DNA of 64,000 nucleotides from Chrysochromulina tobinii. Taxonomy: Eukaryota > Haptophyta > Prymnesiales > Chrysochromulinaceae. Position 1 is the stretch's first letter. Each line of letters opens with the position of its first letter. A program made the position numbers and the translations under genes. Location of the stretch: the NCBI GenBank assembly GCA_001275005.1, contig JWZX01003253.1, forward strand, positions 1-64,000. The letters are read 5' to 3'. Shown one piece after another: positions 1 through 8,563 of this stretch. The notes under the pieces were generated by a model. The model ran no database searches and had not been told where the DNA came from. It worked only from the letters and a program-made list of their open reading frames with translations.

Positions 1-312
1 TGAGCTTGCCCACAGGCGAGGCCGGGGGCGAGAGGGAGTGGGAGGTGGTCCAGCGGGTGGCCACCAAGACGTTTGGTAAGTGCACCTCGGTGGCCAGGAA
101 GCTGGGCTCACACGTCGCCCATTGGAGCAAGTTCACAGTGGAGGCGCCCCCGACGGCCATGCTGCTTGGCAAGTTCACTGATGACTGTCGTTCCAAGGGC
201 GCTTGCGTGGTGGCCACATGTGATGACAAGGTCATCACGATCACCAGGGTGAGCTTGCCCACAGGCGAGGCCGGGGGCGAGAGGGAGTGGGAGGTGGTCC
301 AGCGGGTGGCCA
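1..312 (+). repeat. Apparently exact copy of 4479-4790
   Basis: Every base compared by eye matches between 1-312 and 4479-4790; the copies then diverge at the A-run. Complete identity at silent positions implies a very recent duplication, gene conversion or a misassembly of the repeat array. Confidence 0.8.
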
Positions 313-368
313 AAAAAAAAACAGCGCATGCGTGTGAAGAAGATCGAGCGGCTCGGGAGCTTTCGTGA
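1..368 (+). CDS. 3' end of a repeat protein, partial copy of the 1100-5620 gene
   Basis: An open frame enters from the left edge and stops at 366-368. Bases 1-312 match 4479-4790 with no difference that I can see by eye, so this is the same ~85-residue repeat (W-S-K-F-T-V start at 123) in the same frame. Identity ends exactly at a run of ten A (312-321). In the current frame the tail is short (KKKTAHACEEDRAARELS). With one A fewer the frame would continue to a TGA at 442-444 through a charged, helix-like tail rich in E, R, K and A. It may be the end of an upstream paralogue, a duplicated fragment or an assembly artefact. No function is known. Confidence 0.45.
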   Translation, partial: SLPTGEAGGEREWEVVQRVATKTFGKCTSVARKLGSHVAHWSKFTVEAPPTAMLLGKFTDDCRSKGACVVATCDDKVITITRVSLPTGEAGGEREWEVVQRVAKKKTAHACEEDRAARELS

Positions 369-444
369 AGCCGCAGAAATCGAGAAGGCGCACGCGCGCG
401 ACGAAGCGAACATTCGCGCCGCAGAAGCGCCCAGTGAAGCATGA

Positions 445-1099
445 TTTGCCACGCGGCAGCAAGCAGCGACGGCACGTGGTGGGAGCGCGCGAGGTTGATG
501 TCGCCCGGGAACAGAGACTCGGCGCCAACGTTCGAGCTCCTCACACCAGGGCAAGCAACATGGACGTGGGAGCTAAGATAAGCAGCGGCCACTCGGCCAG
601 GTAGTGGCAGGCGAGCGTCAGATGGCTTGCACAGTCTTGCCGAGCTCCATCTCGTCACATGAGGAGAGGCGTCGTTGAGCCCTGCAAGTCCGGCCGCCAT
701 TCAATTGGATCTTCACGGTTGGGGGAGAAAGTACACAGTGCGCGCGCGCGCGCGCGCGTCTGCCGCGTCTTCCGCGTCTGCCACGTCCGCACAACTGACA
801 CATCTTTCGCATTCCGACACACATTCACATTCACACAATCTCGCCAGAATTGTGCCGTGCTGACACGACCGAGGACGCCAACGAACGCGCTGCAAGCGGG
901 GGCGTCGACGTGACGGCGAGCAAAATTGTGCACCGCCGCACTGTGCCCTGCCTGATCCGCGCGTAGCTGCCCGGTGCTGCAACCAGTGCTCCCCCCCGTG
1001 TCGTGCTGTCCTGTGCAGCTCCCTGGCTCTCGTATCACCGCGATCCCTCGCCCAGTGCTCACCGCGCTTCTCATTCCGCGCTGGCTGTCGCGCAGGCCC
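445..1099. other. Upstream region of the repeat-protein gene
   Basis: No convincing gene. It holds a CG dinucleotide run at about 739-758 and the presumed promoter and leader of the gene starting at 1100. The open frame of that gene extends upstream to about 974 without an ATG. Confidence 0.4.
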
Positions 1100-1154
1100 A
1101 TGGACCGCGCCGACTATCTCATCAATGACGACAAGGGCAGCTCGACGAACGAGC

Positions 1155-1191
<37 letters not shown>

Positions 1192-4100
1192 GCTGCTGAT
1201 ACCGCCGCCAGCGCAGCCTGCTGGGCAGCCGTTCGTGCCGGTGGCGGGGGCATTCGGTACGTTGCCCGCGCTGGAGCGGGGCGCGAGATTGAGCAACCCA
1301 AAGGCTCGAGTGTGGGCCGCGATTCATGGTCGCAGGCCATCGGATACCGAGCTTACTGAACCAGCCAAGAAAAGGAATAGGAACAAGAGAAGTGGAGGCT
1401 CGCAGCAGCAGCACCTTCAATCCTCGCTGCAGCCCTCACGGCAGCTTCAAGCCTCGCTGCAGCCCATGCAGCAGTCCCAACCCAACCTGCAGCCCTCACC
1501 ATCACCATCATCAAGGGCGGCAGGTCCATCGCAGGCACTCTTCTATGCGCCAGAAGCAAAGTTAACCTTCACCCAGATTTCGGTAGGAAGGAAAGTGCGT
1601 GTGTGGTGGTCAAAGCTGGACGCCGGCAAGTTAGAGCGCTTCGAATATGGCGTCATCGAGAAGCTTGGTGGGCAGATGTTGCCCTCCAGGAACCGTCGTA
1701 AGAATGCTGATCTCAATATCTCATTCAAGGTTGCGTACCCGGCGCAGAGTGGTGAGCTGGAATCTTCCTTTTGGCATGACCTCGAGGAGAAGCACGTGGA
1801 GGCCGTGGAGCCGGAGGCTTGGGATCTGTACTTTAGCAAGCAGGGAGACCAAACTGCTGCTCTGAAGACAAGTACTCTTGCTGCTGCTGCTGCTGCCCCC
1901 ACGGCTCTTTCTCTCGACCATCCATCTGACGAGAACTACAGGAGAATCAAAGTGAAAAAGGAGGAAGTCGAGGAGGAGGGGGGTGTGGAGGACAATGAAG
2001 AGAAGGAGGAGGAGGAGGAGGAGGCCGAGGAAGAGGAGAAGGAGGAGGAAGGTGGTGGGAAGGAGCCCAAGATCCCTGCAGAAGATCCAGTGCTGCCCTC
2101 CGTTGAGCAGCTCCAGGGCACTGTACCACACTTGGGGGAGACGTCTGCTGGCCTCCCCACCAAGCAGGTCGCTGTGGCTGCCCGACCCCAGGGTCCACCA
2201 ATGCAAGCTGCAAAGGGCAAGATGCCTGTAGGCAACAACACGGCCGCAAAGGGCCCCATGGATCATTTCCTCAAACCCACTAACACCCTCCAACCCCAAG
2301 GTGCTCAATTATCGCAAAGGGCAAGGGAGAAGATGCCTGTGGGGCGCCTGGCCCAAACTGAGAAGACAGAGACTCGAGTGGAGGACATTCTGAAAATCTC
2401 GGAGGCACTTTCGGGCTCAATGGCGGACTACCCACAATTCGCCGATGCACTGTCCAGGAATCACGGCAACGTGACGGATGCGATCTCTTATCTTCTGAAT
2501 CAGGCAGCAGCTCGCAACGAACGTGAGACACCTGCCAATGAAGACAATGAGGCCAATGACTACAAGATCAGTCTCATCGACAGTATATTGGAAGGCAACA
2601 TCACAGTGTCGGAGATTGGAGAGGCCCTCGCCGCACATGGTGGAAACGTAGAGAGCACTCTATGTTGGCTCCTGGAACCAAAATTCATGTCCAATACGGT
2701 CCCCATGGACTCGGAACATTTCAATCCAATTACGGGCGAAGAGGACCAGGAGGACGAGAAAGATGGCATTAGGGTGGACCGGAGGGGCTGGGTCAAGCAT
2801 GGTCGAGACTACAACTCAGAGGAAGATTCCGAGCAGGAGGACAGCTCTGAGGCTGAATCCGAGTGTGGTTCTGTGGAGGACGAGGACCTGTCGGAGGACG
2901 AAGACGAAGGCAGACAGCCCATGGGCGACAGCAGCGCTTCGGGCGCCGGCTCATCGTCAAACCCGCCAGTGCCAGGCCCCTCGTCCTTTGCGGAAATGTC
3001 ACCCGACGAGACCAAGTGGCTGCTCAATGTGTGCCAATTCTTGGAGAAGCGGCTTTCCACACTACCTAAAAACGGAACGGACTATAGCTGGCTCAAGCTG
3101 CCCTGGGTAACCGCACCCGGTGACACTGCCCAGATCCTGGAAGCAGCCTACCGGTCTCTATCACCCGCGGGGGTGCAGGCCTTTGTGTTGGCCAATAAGG
3201 AGTCCCTCACGCCGGACGTCTTTGAAAAGATCATGGGCGTTGGCCGTGGTGGCCTCATCGAGGAGCGGGGACTCTACTGGCCATCAGGACCAACCCTCGT
3301 CGCAACGGAGCAAGTCAACACCCTGGTGCCCGATGGCTCCAAGGGTGTGTGGCTCGGAGCCTGCAATGGGGTGTGGGGCAACTTCAAGGAAACACTCGTC
3401 GACAGCGTGCGCAAGCTGGACGTGTACCCAATGGGCGGGGGGGTCACCCACCACCCTTGCGACGGCCACACGCAGTATGCGAGTGTCGGGGAGCTTGGAT
3501 TCATCATGTATGCCACCTCACTGCCCGGGCCCTCCTTCCAGCCACCGGCTGCTCGCCTGGCCATTGAATCACTCAGAGATGGTGGGATTCTGGTGGTCAC
3601 CGACACCCTGGGCAGAGACGAGGCCACCCTGTCCACCTTCGACAAGCTCTTGAACATCTATGAATTGCGTGGCTTTGGCACCCTCAAGCGCAAGACGGTG
3701 GGTGTGCCTGGTCAGCGGGATGTGGACATGCTCACCTTCACACGCACATCAGCTTCTGGGCCTGGCTCTGGACCAGTCCCCATGCTCAAGCTGCCCAAGC
3801 GCAATCGGGTCACACTGTATGCAGCTGTGCTGCCCCAAGGGCCACGGACCCACATGCATCCAGTGGTAGCTCCTCGTCGTCAGAGCGCTGGTGCTGCTGA
3901 GCTGGATGCAAAGTCCACCATCACAAGTGCTCCTGGCTGCTATATGATTGCCACAGGCCAATTTGCGTATGGCGGCGCGAGCCTCAACCCAGTGAAGCGC
4001 ACCGCTCAGCATGTCCAGCTCCACCGTTCAGGCAACAAGGGTTTCGCCAGGCTGCTCAAGGAGGTGCACCCCAACGAGCGTGCAGGTGTGACACGTGCCT

Positions 4101-5620
4101 GCATCGTCTTTGGCTACAACGAGATCCACCCAGAGAAGATTGCACAGCTTCTCGGGGGCACACCAGTGACCGTGAGGTCCGTGTCCTTCTTCCTGCACTT
4201 TGCGGAGCAGCTGATGCTCAACCAGCTGATGAAGGTGGGCTGGGGTGGCGGAGCGGTCCCCAAGCTCTTGAACAAGACTATCAGTGGCTTCGCCCAAGGT
4301 GCTCAAGCCAATGCGTCCGCAAATGGGAAGCTGGGCACATACATCACCAATTGGAGCAAGTTCACAGTGGAGGCGCCCCCGACGGCCATGCTGCTTGGCA
4401 AGTTCACTGATGACTGTCGTGCCGAGGGCACTTGCGTGGTGGCCACATATGTTGACAAGGTCATCACGATCACCAGGGTGAGCTTGCCCACAGGCGAGGC
4501 CGGGGGCGAGAGGGAGTGGGAGGTGGTCCAGCGGGTGGCCACCAAGACGTTTGGTAAGTGCACCTCGGTGGCCAGGAAGCTGGGCTCACACGTCGCCCAT
4601 TGGAGCAAGTTCACAGTGGAGGCGCCCCCGACGGCCATGCTGCTTGGCAAGTTCACTGATGACTGTCGTTCCAAGGGCGCTTGCGTGGTGGCCACATGTG
4701 ATGACAAGGTCATCACGATCACCAGGGTGAGCTTGCCCACAGGCGAGGCCGGGGGCGAGAGGGAGTGGGAGGTGGTCCAGCGGGTGGCCACCAAGACGTT
4801 TGGTAAGTGCACCTCAGTGGCCGGGAAGCTGGGCGGTAAGAGGGGCTCACAAGTCACCAATTGGAGCAAGTTCACAGTGGAGGCGCCCCCGACGGCCATG
4901 CTGCTCGGCAAGTTCACTGATGGCTGTCGTGCCGAGGGCGCTTGCGTGGTGGCCACATATGATGACAAGGTCATCATGATCACCAGTGTGAGCTTGCCCA
5001 CAGGCGAGGCCGGGGGCGAGAGGGAGTGGGAGGTGGTCCAGCGGGTGGCCACCAAGACGTTTGGTAAGTGCACCTCAGTGGCTGGGAAGCTGGGCGGTAA
5101 GAGGGGCTCACAAGTCTCCAATTGGAGCAAGTTCACAGTGGAAGCGCCCCCGACGGCCATGCTGCTTGGCAAGTTCACTGAAGACTGTCGTGCCGAGGGC
5201 GCTTGCGTGGTGGCCACATGTGTTGACAAGATCATCACGATCACCAGGGTGAGCTTGCCCACAGGCGCAGCCGGGGGCGAGAGGGAGTGGGAGGTGGTCC
5301 AGCGGGTGGCCACCAAGACGTTTGGTAAGTGCACATCTAGCGCAGCAGCGGCAAACTACGCCGAGTCCAAGTCTAATCCAGCTATGAGTACCAACGAGGC
5401 CAAGAGTGCAGGAGCTTCTAAGGGAGTCCAAAAAAAAGGAAAAGGTACTCAAAGTTGTGGAATGTGTGGGCAGGTTGGCGTCAACTCGACAACCTGTCCC
5501 CGCAATAAGTATGCTGCCAAGCCAATACACGAAGATGGAAGGAAAAAGCCTAGGACGAGAAATGGCCGCAACCAGCGAGGTGGAGATGGCAAGCACCTCT
5601 ATGCAGATTATCTTGTCTGA
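1100..5620 (+). CDS. UBA-domain protein with four tandem ~85-residue repeats and a zinc-knuckle-like tail
   Basis: 1506 aa from the first ATG of the frame. Order seen: a long proline run (about residues 17-30); a small folded region at ~154-250 that could be Tudor/agenet-like (inference); an acidic K/E stretch (~280-320); two UBA-like helical modules (~426-475 and ~486-525), each with the 'HGGNVESTL'-type pattern; an acidic linker; a ~450-residue globular part at ~640-1070 whose middle ('LRDGGILVVTDTLGRD') looks like the end of a Rossmann methyltransferase fold (weak inference); four tandem repeats (W codons at 4352, 4601, 4862, 5123; spacing 83, 87, 87 residues); and a tail with C-x2-C-x4-V-x4-C at ~5455-5500. 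This tail resembles the CCHC knuckle of MuDR/FAR1-type proteins but has Val where His is expected. The UBA modules suggest ubiquitin binding; the overall function is unknown. Each repeat also contains strong splice-site consensus sequences (see findings), so the true mRNA may be shorter. Confidence 0.65.
1142..1194 (+). repeat. CCG trinucleotide run (polyproline)
   Basis: An almost uninterrupted (CCG/CCA)n tract encodes about 13 consecutive prolines near the N-terminus of the 1100-5620 protein. Confidence 0.85.
4352..5335 (+). repeat. Tandem array of ~249-261 bp coding units, four copies
   Basis: Units begin at 4352, 4601, 4862 and 5123; the last is partial (~213 bp). Units differ by a few substitutions plus a 12-bp in-frame insertion (the GGKRG segment) before units 3 and 4. 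Most differences change amino acids, and silent sites are almost unchanged, so the array is young. Each unit carries a GTAAGT and a TTGCCCACAG. Confidence 0.9.
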
Positions 5621-6126
5621 CAGGCCGGAGGGTATTGAAGGTGCCATCCTGCAATGTGTGGGGAGTGGCGTGACAGCAGTTCTACTCCAACACAGCGACC
5701 TACGCCAGGTGCTAACCTACGCCAGGTTCTACACTCGGAACATTTGGGGTGCCCACCACTAAGGGTGGGTATGGACAACTGTTTTCTTTCCTTTTCTACC
5801 CGTAAACTTTCTTCTCTGTCCCCACACATCGCCTTCCGCCACCCATTCGCGCATCGACGGCCTTTCAGATAGGCTCCCGCGCAACGATTGCGAGTGGTGC
5901 ATCTCTGGGCGACGCACCGATGACATCCGGCCAGGCCGCAGGCGCGCCACAAGCTAACCAGCTCAGTGGCTTACGAAGAGGCTGTGTTTTTGCGTTTCGT
6001 GCAGATGGAGTGAGCCACTGCAGATCGAATGAGCCACTGGAGCGACGTGTTGGTGTGAAACGAGATCCGACAAAATTTTCGAACTCCCGCATCTCGTTTC
6101 ACACCAAATTTTGTCGGATCCGAAAA
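5621..6126. other. Intergenic region with inverted repeats
   Basis: No gene supported. The right third carries repeated 'GAGCCACTG' (about 6012 and 6031), its inverse around 5964, and the nested inverted repeats at 6050-6120. It separates the repeat-protein gene from the truncated transporter. Confidence 0.4.
6050..6120. repeat. Two interleaved inverted repeats (A-B-A'-B' order)
   Basis: Arm A 6050-6066 is the exact reverse complement of A' 6091-6107 (17 bp). Arm B 6064-6078 is the exact reverse complement of B' 6106-6120 (15 bp). A overlaps B by three bases and A' overlaps B' by two. The order A, B, A', B' means the two hairpins cannot both form as simple stems; as RNA it is a pseudoknot topology. 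It ends six bases before the ATG at 6127. Confidence 0.9.
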
Positions 6127-6999
6127 ATGTGGCCGCTGTACGTCGTGTTCCTCGCGTTGATCATCGGCGGCGGTGCGCTCACCGGGCTGCTCTCCCCGCC
6201 CAGCGAGATCAGCTCGCAGCTGTACTTGCGCGACTCCGCGCCGATTGACGCGGCGCCCGCGGTGAATGGGGCCACGCACCCCGTCAACCGGGCCGCTCTC
6301 GACTGGTTTTCGGAGGCTGTGGCGACGATGCAGCTCTTCGGCACGCGCACGATGCTGATCCTCGGGCCGCTCATGTGGTACACGGGCTTCAACCAGCCGT
6401 ACCAGCTCAACACGTTTGCACGCTACTTCACGGCGCGCGCCAACGGTCTCGAGGTCATCGTCTTCTACGGTGCCGAGATCTTTGGCGCCTTTTTGGCTGG
6501 GTGGATGCTCGACCGCGACCCCACGCGGCCGCGCACTGGCGCGCTGCACGTCCTGGCCGTCTTTCTGGCCGTCACCACGGGCGGCTACGCGCTCGCCTTT
6601 CATTCGGAGCTCCTCGCGGCGCGCGCCGATTGGCCAGCTTGCAGCGTCGAGCCGCTCGACTTTACGCAGGCGGCCATTGTGGGGCCCACCCTGGCCTACT
6701 TTCTGTGGGGCCTCTCCGACTCGCAGGTGCAGGCCTTCTCTTACTGGCTCATGCGCCAGCTCTTCGCCGACGGCCCCGAGCAGTCGCGCGCTGTCGGCTT
6801 CTACAAGATGATACAGAGCCTCGGCTGGTGCGCGGGCTTCGCGCTTGTGCCGTCGGAGCGCATGCCGCCCATCGTGCAGATGGGCCTCACGTATGCGTGC
6901 GCGCTCGTCGGCGTCGTCTTTGCGCTCTTCCGGCTGCCCTCGGATGCGCCCCTCCTCAGAGACGCGCGCGCGCCACTGTCCGGTGCCGAACGAGCCTGA
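6127..6999 (+). CDS. UNC93-like (MFS-type) transporter, C-terminal half only
   Basis: 290 aa from the ATG after the inverted repeats. Membrane segments: WPLYVVFLALIIGGGAL (~2-18), a segment around 'TMLILGPLMWYTGF', 'VIVFYGAEIFGAFLAGWML', 'ALHVLAVFLAVTTGGYAL', 'AAIVGPTLAYFLWGLSDSQV' and 'GLTYACALVGVVFALF'. The pattern GFNQPYQLNTFARYF followed by RANGLEV, and SDSQVQAFSYWLMRQLF, match the second half of fungal/algal UNC93 (DUF895) proteins, which normally have about 11-12 membrane helices and 400-500 residues. The first six-helix half is absent: no matching frame exists between 5620 and 6127. Either the gene was cut by rearrangement at the inverted repeats or it is a half-size relic. Substrate unknown. 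Confidence 0.7.
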   Translation: MWPLYVVFLALIIGGGALTGLLSPPSEISSQLYLRDSAPIDAAPAVNGATHPVNRAALDWFSEAVATMQLFGTRTMLILGPLMWYTGFNQPYQLNTFARYFTARANGLEVIVFYGAEIFGAFLAGWMLDRDPTRPRTGALHVLAVFLAVTTGGYALAFHSELLAARADWPACSVEPLDFTQAAIVGPTLAYFLWGLSDSQVQAFSYWLMRQLFADGPEQSRAVGFYKMIQSLGWCAGFALVPSERMPPIVQMGLTYACALVGVVFALFRLPSDAPLLRDARAPLSGAERA

Positions 7000-7429
7000 C
7001 AATGCTCCCTGCCCGCATTGCTGTGAGAGCTCTTTTGTACATTACTAATGAGGCAGCTTGTGCCGATCGATGGTGCACTGGACGAACCGCTCCTGTCCCA
7101 ACGGAGGTTGCGGGGATGGAATACCGGAGACGACAGACGTGTGGAATGCGACGAGGGGTTTTGGGGCCGACAAAATGGACAGATGTCATCTCGAAATGGT
7201 TGAATGAAACAACGCCCGGAGGGTCTTCACACACCATGTGACACACCGTACCTCCGTTTACTCCGAGAAAATTGCACGCAGATAAAACAGCCCCGCGAGT
7301 GAGCTCGAGTCCAGAGACAAATGTCTTGCGACGGTTACGTGCAGTGCCCTAAAGGGGTAAGTTGCGCAAAGTTGCGAAACATCAAGGTTTCGGAGGGGGT
7401 GCCTTTGCGAGAGCAACACCAAGCACAAC
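7000..7429. other. Intergenic, nothing recognised
   Basis: Short open frames only, none with a recognisable protein pattern. It holds the 3' end of the transporter and the presumed promoter of the small gene at 7430. Confidence 0.4.
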
Positions 7430-8063
7430 ATGCCGAGATGGGACGGAACTGCGGATCCGCCACCGTGCGAGCGACGCTGCGACGGTGACCGCATCATCGA
7501 GCTCGTCCCAGCCGCGGAATGGCTCGCGGACGACACGAAGAATATGCTGCTCCGCAACTCAGACAATGCCGACATGCTTCCGGGTCGCCAGTTTCTGCCG
7601 CGCACGGCATACCGCGATCACCTGCACGACAACGCGCGCGCGACGTCGGTCTTTGACAACGCCAACCCCGGAATCACCACGTATGTGCGCGTCTCGCGCC
7701 GGCTCGCCAAAGAGGGCGCAATGGGCGACCAGGCCCGCGAGGACCAGCTCCTGCAGATCCGAGCGGAGATTCGCGAGCAGACGAGGCTCAAGGAGCTGAG
7801 GGAGGCACAGGAGGCTCGCGAGGTCCTGGAGCTCAGGAGCCTTGGAATTCGGACGGCGATGCGCAAATGTGAGTGGCCTTCTCGCCACCACCCCTCCTTG
7901 CCTGCCCGCGCCGCGTGTCCATGTTGTGGGTGGCTCACAACCATGTTGTGCGTGGCTCCCGTCCGCAGACAAGGACCTGGCGGACACGGACCAGGATGGT
8001 GGCAGGGCACACTCGCACGATGGCGTGTCGAAGAGGTCGGCCCAGTCTGCGTTCTTCATGTAG
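7430..8063 (+). CDS. Small two-exon hypothetical protein
   Basis: Exon 1 7430-7868, intron 7869-7968 (GTGAGT ... CCGCAG, 100 nt), exon 2 7969-8063. The codon split T|AC joins the frames exactly and gives 177 aa ending SAQSAFFM. Without splicing the exon-1 frame runs into low-quality sequence. Seen: an N-terminal acidic/aromatic part with 'LPGRQFLPRTAYRDHL', then a charged helix (~105-145, rich in E, R, L) that should form a coiled coil. The size and the short aromatic-Arg motifs are reminiscent of axonemal microtubule-associated proteins, but I cannot assign a family. Convergent with the DEMETER-like gene. Confidence 0.6.
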
Positions 8064-8563
8064 GCTCGTGTATGCGGCGGGCCATGGAAGTATGTGCCAA
8101 CGCTGCTCATGCGACCGGGCGGTGGGGCGCGCGCTCGACGCGGCTGCATCCAATCTCGCAGACGTCCTCCGCGCTGGCGGTCACAGGGGACGAGGTAGCA
8201 TGGCGCAGACCTCCAAGCACAGAGGACCCACCGGGACCGCGCTCACAGGGTGTAAGGCCGTGGTAGCTGATACTCATGATGGCACAGTGTGTGTGGCCCA
8301 CCGTGAGAGTGTGGTGCGTCCGTCTTGACGATTTTCTTTCTCTTCTCGTCGCGTTCTTGTGTGGACTCCCGTCCGCTCCGTCGAGAAGAACTTTCACGCA
8401 CGGCCCAAACAAGCGCCCTGTTAAATCCCAAAACACAATTCCGCAATCCAGAATCCTCAGTGGCACGTTCACATGCCCAGCAGCCAGCGGCAGCACCATA
8501 AGCCCGTTGTGGGACTCGCCCTCGGACAACCAGCCTCCCCCCAAGCCTCCACAAAAGGACAGC
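8064..8563. other. Convergent 3' intergenic region
   Basis: Lies between the stop at 8063 (+) and the stop at 8564 (-). No coding pattern recognised; presumably two 3' untranslated regions. Confidence 0.4.

Noticed and set aside
713-1420. Minus-strand frame with long Arg run
   Set aside because: Arg run is the antisense of the CCG polyproline tract of the 1100-5620 gene.
4303-5334. 343-residue open frame on the minus strand across the tandem repeats
   Set aside because: It is the antisense shadow of the repeat array; the repeated unit is open in several frames because of its high GC. The plus frame continues into the flanking domains.
1100-5620. Intact transposon or retroelement
   Set aside because: A knuckle-like tail and recent duplication are suggestive, but there is no transposase, reverse transcriptase or terminal repeat that I can see.
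5971-7002. 343-residue minus-strand frame opposite the UNC93-like gene
   Set aside because: Arg-rich composition without membrane or domain pattern; the plus strand has clear transporter motifs.
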